Counted from the first letter of the stretch, positions 8,108 to 17,963 are shown. The stretch: DNA of 64,000 nucleotides from Pseudomonas poae (GCF_001439785.1 NZ_JYLI01000020.1:1-64000); one strand, 5' to 3'. Made by a program: numbers and translations. Notes: generated by a model not told the origin, from the letters alone.

Positions 8108-11100
8108 CTATTCGGCGCTTGCCGTGTCCTTCATTTCACTCGGTCGGGTGTTCGCTGTGAGAAAGTCGTCCTTCGCCGTCACGCTGCCAACAAAACCTCG
8201 TGCTTGCAATGCCTCCAGCAATCGTAGATTGGCTGCACTGGACGCTACCTCAATCTTTCTCACATTGGGCGCTAACCGGTCGAAACCTTCCGCTAGCAGC
8301 CCAAGCAGGGCTGTCACCTCTACCCACGTGCTGGACGCTAAACATTGGACGAGTATTTCCTGTCGCTGTTCTGACGACAGTCCATCCTCAGCCATGAGCT
8401 TTCTAAGTATGGGGGCAAACGAGGCGGGGAAACGCGACGTACCAGCGTTGAGCCAACTGCAGAGCCGGGCAATTTCCATGGTGGCTACGCTGGAGGTATC
8501 AAACGTTTCGAGCGGTACAGCAGTCCACATGTTGATTTTGTCATCTAGTGTCGGCACGCTGCTTTGACTGAGCCTGAGTACTGCCTCTATGGGCAATTGG
8601 GCGAAGTCAATTTGCTCCCGCGCTTGCCCCCAGTGAGCGAGGAGAAAAGGAACCTCCAGGTTTGTGTCGTATGCGCGGACACATTCTCGGATCTCGGCAT
8701 TAAATGCCAAGAAATCAGCGCTCACCAGCATTGCCCAGCGCTCTGTCGGCAATTTGCCTAAGGCACCACTTAGGATCGCCGGGTTATCCAGGGTAAGCCC
8801 TGCGAACAGACCGACAAGGGTTTCGTTATCGACTTCTGATGAGCCCAGTAGATAACTCTGCAAATCTAAATGTCGAGCCTGATTGGTTGTCCATAAATAT
8901 TGATTCAGCGGTTTTGTGTGGCGCTTGATGAAATCCGCGAAGGTATCCATGTCTGCCTGCTCTAAACCTTTCTCGGTAAGCGCCGGCAGCAATAAATTGT
9001 TGAAGTATGACCAGACGGCGTCAACCCCCATCAGCACTCGATCGGTTGACAGCACGTCCGCCCACAATAGTTGAGGTACATCCTCCAAACGCTCAACCTT
9101 GCAGGTTGTGCGCTCAAACAGCTGACGCATGCTGTTAATTTCCAGGGCATCGTCGAGTAATCGCAACAGCACTGAAAGTGATGCGGATGATTCGTCCAAC
9201 TCGCCCACTTGACTCAACAGAACACTTGCCAGCGCGTCAGGCGATTCAAGCAACTGCTCATCAAGGCCCGTGATATTCAGCGCCTTTAGCCTGCGGTAAC
9301 TGACGCTCGATCTATCGATAGCGGGTGTGCTCTGTAGGTCCGAAGTGGTTTTAGGGTCACCCTTCTGACAAATCAGTAAAAGCATGTGCAGGTTGAAGTT
9401 GATACAACGCCACTCGATCAATTGCTGCAGATCGCTCAGAGGCGTGGTGTCGCCCAAGCGACTGAACTGAATGGGCAAGGTCTTCAACCACCCCCAGCCT
9501 GCCATGCCCAATTCAAGTCGCGGCATCAAGCGCGAGCTATCCTCAAGCCCCTCAATGGCCTCACGAATTTCAGTGTTCGGCTGATCATCAAGCGTCTGCA
9601 TTTGGTCGGAGGTCAACGCGTCGCAGATGGCGCTAACCAGATATTGTTTCGAGAGCACAGGCTCAAAGCGAGCGGCGTCCGTCAACAGCGCACGAAACAA
9701 TCTGGGCTCAAGTAAAAATATAGTTTGAACAAAGCGATTCGAGCTTGGTCCCAGGATCAGCAGCTCGGCGGCCTCCGCCATCCTATTCAGATCATCTTTG
9801 AATCCGCTCCCGAGAATGGTCGCGAGTAACTCGCGCTCGTGGTTCCCACCGGGCTCAGTGTACGAACAGCTAGCCAAGTAATCGATCAGCGTCGCGATGA
9901 TGCCCCTTCCATCGCTAAGGTCGTCGACATCCAGTTTGTCCGCCACAGTCCTGGGCGCGCTGATGACTGTCGTAACATCAGGCGTGACGCCGCCGCGGAG
10001 CCCCAGAATCAGGTTTTTATCTTCCGCCGTGAGCGAACCTGGGTAAAAGTAACCGAAGTAATCCGGATAGTCGGTATCAAGGTAGCCATGGCGCATCAGG
10101 TAAATAACAATATCCAGGCCCGCCAGTTTTTGAAGGATCACTTCGCCATAGGCTTTTTTGGCCGCGCCACGAAAGGACAGGCGATTGATCCGGCCCGACT
10201 CCAGACGCTGCTCGGACATCTTTTTTTCAATGCTACCCTTCGTTGTTTGGAGCAACTCATAGCGCTTTTGGTACGTCGTTGCAGCCAGAAGCTCCTGCGG
10301 GTCGAGTGCCTTGGGTGACTGACTGTAAAGTCGTCCATATTCATCAACGGCGATCATGAACAACTGGGCACTTTGAGAAAAAACCGCGTCAAAGCCTTCG
10401 TCACTGACGAATTGACTCAACGTATATCGGTCAGCATTGCGCACCTGAATATGGGTGGCTCCAAAACTACCGGCTCTTTTCTGACACTCTAACCAAACGT
10501 ATGCGCGAAGCTCAGCTGTACTAGCAGCCACCTCCTCCACCTTCTGCTCGCGCTTCTCTCGCAATGCCTGATAGACATTTTCGGCCCCTTGGTGCAGTTG
10601 GCTTCGCCACTCACGAAAACCATGAATGGTTTCGTAGATAGCGCCACAACGCTTTACCAAATCGGCATATTCATTCGGGTGCAAGTTGCGAATCACGATG
10701 ATCGCAAACAGTTTATTGGGGTTAAGCTTTAAGCCCGAGCCAGCACTCAAGATGCTGGAGAACATGTCAAATTCATTGACGATATTTTTGATCAAACGCA
10801 TGTCATCAATAAAATAACACGCGGTTTCAAGCAGATGAGGACTCAACCCAGCGTCTAACGACGCCCCGTTGAGTTTTCGCTGCCGCAGCAGTTCTATCAT
10901 CTTCTCACGTGAGTTTTCCGAGTTGACCACCGGTATGACGGGAATAATCAGGTCAAAAAACTTGGTCTTCTCACCCACCGCGAACATCTCATCACGTAGC
11001 GCATACAAAAAATAAACGCGCCGCCGAATCTGCGGTGACTGTTTGATAATGAAATTGATCTCGCGCAAGCGCGTGAACACATCATGAATGCCGAAGCGGT

Positions 11101-12028
11101 CCAGGTCTTCGATCACCACCACGTTGATATCGCTGCGTTCAAAACAGTAAATAATCTCGTCAACATTTTTGTGCAACACCGAACCGTGATGTGTCGTTTC
11201 CAACTTCCCGCCCTTGATGGTGAGGCCGTCAATGCTGAACGAGGACAGCAACCTTAATCCAGAGAACACCAGGTACACGCCACCCACACCGAGCACGGTG
11301 ACCGCCATCCCTTCCGGAAGCAGTGCAAGCCATCCAAGTAGCCACTCAGGGATTATGGTGAGTGTTTTCTCTGCCACGGGCAGGTACAGCCTTAGGGCAC
11401 TCACCACCAACAGAACGAAGAACACAGTGTGAGCCCAAAGCGCAGACAGTGAGGCTTGAATGATGCGTTTCAAGCGGGTTTTGGGCAGTTGCTTTGATGG
11501 CACGGCATACAGCAACTGCTGAACGATGGCTTCCTCGATTCGCGTTGAGAGATCGGAGTCATTTGCAGGTGCCGCGGTTTGTTTTTCTGGCGGGAGTGGA
11601 GTGGGTTGATCATTAGCCGCGAGCGCCGAGGGGACTGTGGTGTCCACGCCCAGGTCCCGCTCCTTGCCAAAGGCGGCTAATGAAATAAACGCAAAGTTGA
11701 ATTCCGGATGCCGATCCACAAATGTACGAATAACGCTGCTCTTGCCGGCACCGTATTCACCGGTGATCGCGATATTACGCACTTGGTCATTGCTCAGCGC
11801 ACTCAACAGCTCACGCTCATAGCGACGCGACGAAGGTAGATCTAACAGAACAGGCGTCAACGGCTCAAAGACTGTAGTGCCACTCGGAACGCTCAAAAAT
11901 TCCTGCGCCGCTTGCAGCGCCTTGCGCAACGCCGTGGTGTATCGTTTGTACTGTCGAATGACCAGCCGAATCACTGCAGTGCCGCGATCATGAATTGAAT
12001 GAAAAAAAACCACTGCAGGCCTGAGCAT
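8108..12028 (-). CDS. YobI-type membrane-associated P-loop NTPase
   Basis: This is a 1306-aa protein. Residues ~54-100 (FEPLTPVLLDLPSSRRYERE, then Walker A GEYGAGKSS at 90-98) are the hallmark N-terminus of the YobI-type NTPase family. Two hydrophobic segments (about 199-218 and 239-262) sit between Walker A and Walker B (NVVVIEDLDRF, 302-312). KAP-type NTPases share this arrangement of membrane helices inserted in the ATPase core. The remaining ~950 residues are helical, with a coiled stretch near 470-500, and probably form a sensor or effector scaffold. The start has AGGAGACAAGG directly upstream. Such NTPases are common in defence islands, but their role here is inferred from context. Confidence 0.75.
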   Translation of the reverse strand: MLRPAVVFFHSIHDRGTAVIRLVIRQYKRYTTALRKALQAAQEFLSVPSGTTVFEPLTPVLLDLPSSRRYERELLSALSNDQVRNIAITGEYGAGKSSVIRTFVDRHPEFNFAFISLAAFGKERDLGVDTTVPSALAANDQPTPLPPEKQTAAPANDSDLSTRIEEAIVQQLLYAVPSKQLPKTRLKRIIQASLSALWAHTVFFVLLVVSALRLYLPVAEKTLTIIPEWLLGWLALLPEGMAVTVLGVGGVYLVFSGLRLLSSFSIDGLTIKGGKLETTHHGSVLHKNVDEIIYCFERSDINVVVIEDLDRFGIHDVFTRLREINFIIKQSPQIRRRVYFLYALRDEMFAVGEKTKFFDLIIPVIPVVNSENSREKMIELLRQRKLNGASLDAGLSPHLLETACYFIDDMRLIKNIVNEFDMFSSILSAGSGLKLNPNKLFAIIVIRNLHPNEYADLVKRCGAIYETIHGFREWRSQLHQGAENVYQALREKREQKVEEVAASTAELRAYVWLECQKRAGSFGATHIQVRNADRYTLSQFVSDEGFDAVFSQSAQLFMIAVDEYGRLYSQSPKALDPQELLAATTYQKRYELLQTTKGSIEKKMSEQRLESGRINRLSFRGAAKKAYGEVILQKLAGLDIVIYLMRHGYLDTDYPDYFGYFYPGSLTAEDKNLILGLRGGVTPDVTTVISAPRTVADKLDVDDLSDGRGIIATLIDYLASCSYTEPGGNHERELLATILGSGFKDDLNRMAEAAELLILGPSSNRFVQTIFLLEPRLFRALLTDAARFEPVLSKQYLVSAICDALTSDQMQTLDDQPNTEIREAIEGLEDSSRLMPRLELGMAGWGWLKTLPIQFSRLGDTTPLSDLQQLIEWRCINFNLHMLLLICQKGDPKTTSDLQSTPAIDRSSVSYRRLKALNITGLDEQLLESPDALASVLLSQVGELDESSASLSVLLRLLDDALEINSMRQLFERTTCKVERLEDVPQLLWADVLSTDRVLMGVDAVWSYFNNLLLPALTEKGLEQADMDTFADFIKRHTKPLNQYLWTTNQARHLDLQSYLLGSSEVDNETLVGLFAGLTLDNPAILSGALGKLPTERWAMLVSADFLAFNAEIRECVRAYDTNLEVPFLLAHWGQAREQIDFAQLPIEAVLRLSQSSVPTLDDKINMWTAVPLETFDTSSVATMEIARLCSWLNAGTSRFPASFAPILRKLMAEDGLSSEQRQEILVQCLASSTWVEVTALLGLLAEGFDRLAPNVRKIEVASSAANLRLLEALQARGFVGSVTAKDDFLTANTRPSEMKDTASAE

Positions 12029-12275
12029 CCTTGTCTCCTAACTGTCTATAAATTTTCCGAGGACGCCCCCCCGCAGCCGATGAGGACTGGCCTGCTTCCA
12101 GGATCCCGATGATAGCGCACCGCCATCGCCCTAAGCGATATGTCTAACCAAGACCACCTGTACGCGGGGTGCGGGGTGCGTTCGACGGCTTTTCGGTGAT
12201 GGCCCTGTGCTATATTCGCGCCATCCATTTGGCGACGACATCAGCCGTTTCTCGCCGCATCAGGGAAGATGAGCA
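12029..12275. promoter_or_regulatory. Divergent promoter region between YobI-like and HNH-ATPase genes
   Basis: This 247-bp spacer separates two divergently transcribed genes. On the + strand an extended -10 (TG-c-TATATT, 12208-12216) lies 60 bp before the ATG at 12276; no good -35 is visible, as is usual with extended -10 promoters. A duplicated gcggggtgcggggtgcg run lies at 12165-12181. A GGGAAGA ribosome site precedes 12276. Confidence 0.35.
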
Positions 12276-14117
12276 ATGCAACGATTTGCCCGCAGTGAAA
12301 TACCCCCACCTGTTTTCCGCGAAAACCAGTTCAAGGTGGCTCGAAAGGATCTGCTTGAACTCTTCACGCTCGACACACAGGAACGCTCACAAACCCGCAT
12401 TTCCGGAGAAGAGCTAACTCTGAATCTTAGCCAGGTCGGCCCCATTCATGATGCGTTGGGGCACCTGTTTCAAGGCAAATGCGCATTTTGCGAAAGCCGG
12501 GATCTGACCGCCCCCTATCGATTTCGAGCGGCGTCATCCGTTACGTCTGTCATGGGAATAGTGGACTCTCACCTCTACTACGTCTGGCTCGCGAATGCCT
12601 GGGAAAATATCTACCCCATCTGCCTCAAGTGTATTCCGCGCCAGCCTGCGTTCTTTCCTGTCGACGGCAAACGTGTGCCGATTCCAAGCCTGGAGCAAAT
12701 ACGCCAGTATGCCGTAGAGGATCTCGGTTCTTGGCGCACCTCCGAGCCCCGCGAGAAGGCCATTTTGCTCGATCCGTGCCTTGACCGGAACTTTGAACGG
12801 CACCTGTTCCCCTCCATAGATGGCGAGCTGGTGCCACTGAGTGAAAGGGGTGATACCACAATCGCCAATTTCCGGCTGGACCGTCCCACCTTGAATAGTG
12901 CGCGAGCCGCCAAACTTCGCGAGTATCGTGAGGCTCTATTGGCGGCCGATCAAAACCGGGCGCATTTACGCTCCGATGATTTTCGATACTTGTTTGACTT
13001 CCTTGAACTTGAATATGGTGGTCTGTGGTACCTGCAATGCCGGCTCATTGCGCGGTACCTATCGCAGAGAGTTGGCATGGAAATGCCTACCGGCCGCTCC
13101 CGAGTAGCAAGGACACTGAAAACCCTGCTTTTTATGGGCGACTACAAGCAGGTGCATAAAGAATTAAAGCATTGGATCGAAGATACTGATTTCGGCCACC
13201 GTCCCATTGAAATCCCGCCCACGGATTATGGCGTCCTGCAGTCCGAGCCTGTCACCCAGAAGGCCGTCGTACCGCGGGTTTATCCTTCTTTGCACTCTAT
13301 GCAGTTCGACCATTTCAAGGTCATCGAGCACCTCAAGCTGAAACTTGATACACCCACCGCCGAATCGCAGTTGAACAACGCAGCGTTGCAACCGGCACTG
13401 TTGATACTGGGTGAGAACGCCACCGGCAAAAGCTCGATTCTCGAAGCGATTGCGCTCGCGTTGAGCCCCCGTGAAACACGTAGAGCCTTGAACCTGACGC
13501 CAGGCTCACTCGTGCTCTCCCCAGCACAACTCGGTTCAAATGACGTGCCCACGCAGTTCTCGGCACGCGTACGACTCGGCTTTGACGAGGGGCGCGACAA
13601 AGTGTTGAGCATTGACAATGCCGCTTGTAAACAAATCGGGCCACGCCTTGTGCCGCCCGCGTTTGCTTACGGCGCTTTTCGCCAGTACCAGAAAAAAACA
13701 CCGCCGGTTTTTGAGCCCGCTCACGGGATCGTCAACCTGTTCGAAACCGATCGCCTGCTGGCGAACCCTGAACAATGGTTGCTTGGACTCAAAGGCGAAG
13801 ATTTCAATGACGTAGCACGCGCGTTGAAAATCATCATGTCCGTGGAAGGCGACATCAAAGTCATCGAACCAGCCCCCGACGGCAAATCCTGCTTGATCGT
13901 AACAGCGCCCGCCGGCGTTGTGACCAAGACACCGCTCAATGATGTGTCCTCAGGCTACGCGCGCAGCACCGTGCGCGTGGGCCTTGCGTACGACATCAAG
14001 GCGCTCGCGAATTTCGTTTTCATCGAAGGGCTTGAGAAGTGGCTCGACAGACTCTTCCGGCCGGCTTTCGAAAAATCTCGCGATACCGGAGAAGATTTTT
14101 TTGAGAAACTTCATTGA
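12276..14117 (+). CDS. HNH-like/AAA ATPase fusion (Septu-related), C-terminus degenerate
   Basis: This is a 613-aa fusion. The N-terminal ~220 residues resemble HNH proteins such as PtuB: GKCAFCES (Cys69, Cys72), YRFRA where relatives have HRFRP, DSHLYYVWLANAWENIYPIC (His99, Cys116, Cys119), FFPVDGKRV, and AILLDPCLD then LDRPTLNSAR. Residues ~340-613 form an SMC/ABC-like ATPase with Walker A GENATGKSS (379-387) and signature VSSGY. A canonical Walker B is missing: the aligned segment is FVFIEGLEKWL instead of hhhhDE-hE-x-HL. The protein also ends about 30 residues later, where relatives continue through the H-loop. It is probably a truncated or inactivated defence gene, although the altered motif could be functional. 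Confidence 0.65.
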   Translation: MQRFARSEIPPPVFRENQFKVARKDLLELFTLDTQERSQTRISGEELTLNLSQVGPIHDALGHLFQGKCAFCESRDLTAPYRFRAASSVTSVMGIVDSHLYYVWLANAWENIYPICLKCIPRQPAFFPVDGKRVPIPSLEQIRQYAVEDLGSWRTSEPREKAILLDPCLDRNFERHLFPSIDGELVPLSERGDTTIANFRLDRPTLNSARAAKLREYREALLAADQNRAHLRSDDFRYLFDFLELEYGGLWYLQCRLIARYLSQRVGMEMPTGRSRVARTLKTLLFMGDYKQVHKELKHWIEDTDFGHRPIEIPPTDYGVLQSEPVTQKAVVPRVYPSLHSMQFDHFKVIEHLKLKLDTPTAESQLNNAALQPALLILGENATGKSSILEAIALALSPRETRRALNLTPGSLVLSPAQLGSNDVPTQFSARVRLGFDEGRDKVLSIDNAACKQIGPRLVPPAFAYGAFRQYQKKTPPVFEPAHGIVNLFETDRLLANPEQWLLGLKGEDFNDVARALKIIMSVEGDIKVIEPAPDGKSCLIVTAPAGVVTKTPLNDVSSGYARSTVRVGLAYDIKALANFVFIEGLEKWLDRLFRPAFEKSRDTGEDFFEKLH

Positions 14118-15101
14118 GAAAAATCCGTAAATCGTTGCTTTAGAACGACTCCTGAAATTTCCCAACAGTGCACCTAATCGCTACGTTTGCAGCGCGACGA
14201 TGGCCTGACAGGGTTCAGTGAATGCGTTTTCCGTAACGTGCGCCCGAAATCAAAAGGCCATCATTTAGCCCGAATCATGACGCTCGGGAGATAGATTGGC
14301 AAGGGGAGCCGGAGCTATATCGTCGGCTAGGCTGCACACTTGAGCGGTATATTGATTGTGAGTTCGATGGTGAAGCGCACCTTGCCGGATCGTAGCCTGC
14401 CGAGTTTTCCCCCAAGCAGTTCAACACATTCATTGATCTCTGCGATCATTCGTAACAATCGGTTCTATGACAGAAGCGGCCCTGCTTCCGGCCATCCCGG
14501 CGCGGATGTCCACTGAAGACCACTTTGTGCCACCTCGGCAATATCAGAAATCGCCATTCCCGATCCCTTCTGTAAAGCGCTCGAGTGGGGGCAAAACTGG
14601 GGGCATAATTTAAGTTTTTAACGCTATAACTACCGCCCTAGAGCCAAGTCAAAATGTTTTTTGGGGACCCTGAGAGTCTCTAGGGGGCGTCGGGCAGGCT
14701 GTTCATTTGATCCTTTTTGCCATTCCACAAACCATGGAGCGCCATTCACTTCCATTGGATTGCTGCATTGGGGGCACATCTGAGGGCATGCATCGGATAG
14801 TTCGAAAAGGATGCGCCCCAGCCTAGTGCCCAACAGCCCCCCTTCTCGAAAAAAACACGTGTTGCTTTTCTAACGCGTTCGTTTTGGCGTGGGTTTCCGG
14901 CCTGATGATCGAGGATACGCCTGGTTGATTAAACACTTTACTCGCCATCGGGTTGGCCACGCCCCAATCACGAAACGAACGGTAAGCCAATACAACCTTC
15001 ATGCCCCCGTCAATTCTGCACCAGGCGCTGGAGTTAACGCCGTTGACGGCATTATTAACTACATTTAAATATCTATCTAAACGCAGTTACTTTCGTCATG
15101 A
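14118..15101. other. ~1-kb gene-poor right boundary of the island
   Basis: No intact gene was found. The stretch contains repeat copy B (14547-14682). A further tgggggcacat-ctgagggca pair lies near 14765-14787. The minus frame around 14330-14460 encodes MIAEINECVELLGGKLGRLR and ends KCAA-stop, which looks like the tail of a lost protein, but I cannot name it. The rest shows nothing recognisable. Confidence 0.4.
14547..14682 (+). repeat. Imperfect direct repeat, copy B (island boundary)
   Basis: This is the partner of the repeat at 1171-1302 in the same orientation, sharing atcgccattc-cgatc, the tandem tgggggca pair at 10-bp spacing, agtcaaaatgttt and gagagtct. Together the copies bracket 13.4 kb of accessory genes. 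The divergence between copies suggests an old insertion, or att-like sites from related but different elements. Confidence 0.6.
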
Positions 15102-16277
15102 CTACAACGGAAATTCCGACCTGATTAAGGTGCCACCTTGGGTACGGTTGCTGGCGGTAATGGCGCCCCCATGGGCTTGGCAGATCGCACGGGCGATGGA
15201 GAGACCTAATCCGCTGCCGCCCGAGTAACGCGCCCTGGAACGCTCCGCACGCCAGAAGCGATCAAATACGCTGTCCAAGTGCTGCGCCTCGATACCGGGG
15301 CCGCGGTCCCCGATCTCAATCACCACCCGTTCTTCGACCTGCCGCGCCATGATGCTCAGCTCGCCGCCTCCTGCCGCGTAGCGCAGCAGGTTATCAATCA
15401 GGATATTCAGCACCTGGCCCAAGCGATCGCGATCGGCATGGATACGAAACCCATCGGCAATACTCACATGCGTACACACACAGGCGTCATCCAATTGCGG
15501 CTGGAACCAGGCCAGTCGTTCGCTCACAAGGGCCGCGAGGGGAAAGTCGCTGCGTTCCAGCACCAACCGCCCCGCCCTGGCCATCGACAACAGGTGCAAG
15601 TCATCCACCAACTTTCTAAGTTGATCAAGCTGACGCTTGACCATGCCCAACTGTGCTGCATCGCTGGGGAACACCTCATCGAGCATGCCCTGCACGCGTC
15701 CCATGGCGGCATTCAGGGGCGTGCGCAGTTCATGGGCGATGACCGCGCTTGACTCGCGAACATCCCGCTCGTAACGCTCCAGCCGCGTGGTCATGCTGTT
15801 GAAGTCGCTGATCAGGCGTCGCAGCTCGTCGGGCGTGTGTCGTTGAATGGGCAGGCGCGTGAAAAAGTTTCCACCGGCCACCTGCCGCGCTCCTTGGGCT
15901 ATCGCCGAGAACTGGCTGGACAAGGGGCGCGAAAACCACAAGCCACAGACGATGATGATCGGGATGGCCGCCAACACCAGACAGGCCAGGATCAGCCAGT
16001 CGCGATTGGGGATATCCGGCCGGAAAAAATCCACCGGGTAGTATTCGGCTACCAGTTGGCGCAAGCGTGTCTCGTTGAGTTGCGGCTCGGCGCGCAGGTG
16101 CAGCAATTCCTCACGCGCTTGCGGCGGCAGGCGCTGCAAGAAATACCAGTCCGAAAGCTTGAAGTTGACCCACATGCACAGGGCAATTACCACCACGGCG
16201 CCGATCGCCAACAGGCTCATGCGCATACCGACCCAGCGCCACAGCGGTTTGTCGTTGACCCGAGATTTCTCAAACAT
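15102..16277 (-). CDS. BaeS-like membrane sensor histidine kinase
   Basis: This 391-aa kinase has an N-terminal transmembrane helix (~18-38), a short periplasmic region, a second helix (~93-113), a HAMP linker (RPLSSQFSAIAQGARQVAGG), the HisKA phosphoacceptor helix SAVIAHELRTPLNAAMGR, and an HATPase domain with N-box (NILIDNLLRYA), G1 (DRGPGIE), F-box (VFDRFWRAERSR) and G2 (GGSGLGLSIA). It is encoded 5 nt after its cognate response regulator, so the two form an operon. BaeSR/ParRS-type pairs often control efflux pumps or envelope stress responses; no pump gene is adjacent here, so the regulon is open. Confidence 0.88.
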   Translation of the reverse strand: MFEKSRVNDKPLWRWVGMRMSLLAIGAVVVIALCMWVNFKLSDWYFLQRLPPQAREELLHLRAEPQLNETRLRQLVAEYYPVDFFRPDIPNRDWLILACLVLAAIPIIIVCGLWFSRPLSSQFSAIAQGARQVAGGNFFTRLPIQRHTPDELRRLISDFNSMTTRLERYERDVRESSAVIAHELRTPLNAAMGRVQGMLDEVFPSDAAQLGMVKRQLDQLRKLVDDLHLLSMARAGRLVLERSDFPLAALVSERLAWFQPQLDDACVCTHVSIADGFRIHADRDRLGQVLNILIDNLLRYAAGGGELSIMARQVEERVVIEIGDRGPGIEAQHLDSVFDRFWRAERSRARYSGGSGLGLSIARAICQAHGGAITASNRTQGGTLIRSEFPL

Positions 16278-16282
16278 GCGGC

Positions 16283-16972
16283 TTACCTGAACCGATAACC
16301 AATGGAGCGTACGGTCACCAGTACCCCGGCGATGCCATGGGTTTCCAGCTTGCGTCGCAGGTTGTGAACATGGGCGTCAACGACCCGGGCAAGGGCTTCG
16401 CTTTCCGGCAGGCAGATTTCCAGCAACTCATCCCGGGTGAACGCCTTGGACGGTGTCTTGAGCAACGTCACCAGCAGCTTGAATTCCGTCGGCGTCAGGT
16501 CCAACAACTGAGGTTGCGCACCGAGGTGCTCAATAGCCGCCGTGAAGGCAGTGAGGTCAACGCGCAGCTTTTCATGGCGCAGTAGCTGTTCAACCGGTTG
16601 GCTGCCCAGGGTACGTCGCAATACCGCATGCACCCGCGCCACCACCTCACGTGGGCTGTAGGGTTTGGCCACGTAGTCATCCGCGCGATAGCGCAAGGCG
16701 CCGAGTTTTTCCGGCTCATCGCCCATGGCCGTAACCATGATCACCGGCGTGTCGCTGCTGCGGCGCACGGCGCACAGCACCTCGGTGCCGCTCAGTCGCG
16801 GCAGCATCACGTCCAGCAGGATCAGGTCAGGCTGCCAGCTTTTGTGCAGATCCAGACCACGCTGGCCGTATTCGGCCAAGGCCACCTCAAAGCCGTCCCG
16901 GCGCAGATAGGCTTCGAGAATATTGGCGCTGTCGGCATCGTCTTCGACAATGAGGATACGTTTTCCTGACAC
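16283..16972 (-). CDS. OmpR-family response regulator (BaeR-like)
   Basis: This 229-aa regulator has a receiver domain at 1-120 with the acidic pocket VEDD, phosphoacceptor Asp54 (LILLDVMLP), a Thr in MVTAMGD, and Lys in DDYVAKPYSPREV. A winged-helix DNA-binding domain follows (LDLTPTEFKLLVTLLKTPSK, then RVVDAHVHNLRRKLE and SIGYRFR). Translation probably starts at a GTG, with AAGAG upstream, because no in-frame ATG fits the domain start. It lies first in a two-gene operon with the histidine kinase. Confidence 0.9.
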   Translation of the reverse strand: MSGKRILIVEDDADSANILEAYLRRDGFEVALAEYGQRGLDLHKSWQPDLILLDVMLPRLSGTEVLCAVRRSSDTPVIMVTAMGDEPEKLGALRYRADDYVAKPYSPREVVARVHAVLRRTLGSQPVEQLLRHEKLRVDLTAFTAAIEHLGAQPQLLDLTPTEFKLLVTLLKTPSKAFTRDELLEICLPESEALARVVDAHVHNLRRKLETHGIAGVLVTVRSIGYRFR

Positions 16973-17081
16973 AAAAAAGTCTCTTGATGAAACCTAAAAA
17001 GAAATGCCCCACCCAAACGAAGGAAACGGCAATTTAATTGCCTGATTCAAGGTGCGTTAGTCCGGCGCCTGCAGCGGTCGA

Positions 17082-17963
17082 TCAGTTCTCCGGCAAGCTC
17101 AAGCGCCAGCCCTGCCCCTCCCGCTTTATCAAGCCTCGCTGCTCAAGTGATATCAGGTAGTTACGATGGCCTGTTTCGCTTTTGCGGTGAAACAACGGCA
17201 ACACACGGGGCAAGATGCCTGGAGCCAGCATCGCCAGTCGCGCGGTCCAGGACTCGCTCGGCCTTACGAACATCTCGAGGCGGGGTTTGTCCAGCGCCTT
17301 GAGCACCGTTTGAGCAACGTCCTCGGGCATCTGCGGTGGGTCCAGAAACTGCATTTTGTTGCCGTCCTCAATCGCCTCGCGCATCAGCATCGGCGTTTCA
17401 GTAGCCGATGGGTTGACGATGGTGAACTTGACGCCAAGACGCTTGCCATCCAGCCCCAGGCACAGCATCGCTCCGCGCAGGCCAAACTTCGTCGCCGAAT
17501 AAATACAGGTTTCCGGCATGGGGAATAATCCGCCCAGTGACACGATGGAAATTACCCGACCGTCAACCGCCTGCTGCAACAGCCCGAGAAACGCCTGAGT
17601 CAACGCAATCGGTACCAGCATGTTGAGCTGCACCTCATGGGCGATGGACTGCATCGAGCGCACTTCGAATGGCGTGTTGCTCAATATCCCAGCGTTATTG
17701 ACCAACAGGTCCAGGCGTCCGAAGTCGTCACGCACATGGTTGAGCAGCCCTTCCAGTGCTTGGGCGTCCGTGAGATCGGCCTGGTAAGTCAGCGCCATGG
17801 GGCCTAATGCCCTGCTTGCCTGGGCCAGGCGCTCAGCGTCGATATCCACCAACAGGCACTTGATACCCCGCCCGATCAGCGCTGCGGCAATCGCACGGCC
17901 CAATCCACCCGCGCCGCCGGTGATCAGGGCGACCCAGCCGGTAAACATTCGATTACTCGCCAT
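17082..17963 (-). CDS. Short-chain dehydrogenase/reductase
   Basis: This 293-aa SDR has the cofactor motif TGGAGGLGRAIA near residue 13, NNAG (LLVNNAGILS), a catalytic Ser in VISIVSLGG, and Y-x-x-x-K in YSATKFG. A C-terminal extension of ~50 residues is typical of the SDRs found beside flavin monooxygenases in lipid- or ketone-oxidising clusters. I chose the ATG at 17963, with AGGAGG 9 nt upstream, rather than an upstream in-frame start at 17999. It overlaps the end of the monooxygenase gene by 11 nt, so the two are co-translated. The substrate is unknown; oxidation or reduction of an alcohol/ketone linked to the monooxygenase is likely. Confidence 0.85.
   Translation of the reverse strand: MASNRMFTGWVALITGGAGGLGRAIAAALIGRGIKCLLVDIDAERLAQASRALGPMALTYQADLTDAQALEGLLNHVRDDFGRLDLLVNNAGILSNTPFEVRSMQSIAHEVQLNMLVPIALTQAFLGLLQQAVDGRVISIVSLGGLFPMPETCIYSATKFGLRGAMLCLGLDGKRLGVKFTIVNPSATETPMLMREAIEDGNKMQFLDPPQMPEDVAQTVLKALDKPRLEMFVRPSESWTARLAMLAPGILPRVLPLFHRKSETGHRNYLISLEQRGLIKREGQGWRLSLPEN

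Noticed and set aside
14630..14833. 67-codon minus frame with two CxxC-like pairs
   Set aside because: It runs into the island-boundary repeat and lacks a ribosome site; the cysteines are probably coincidental.
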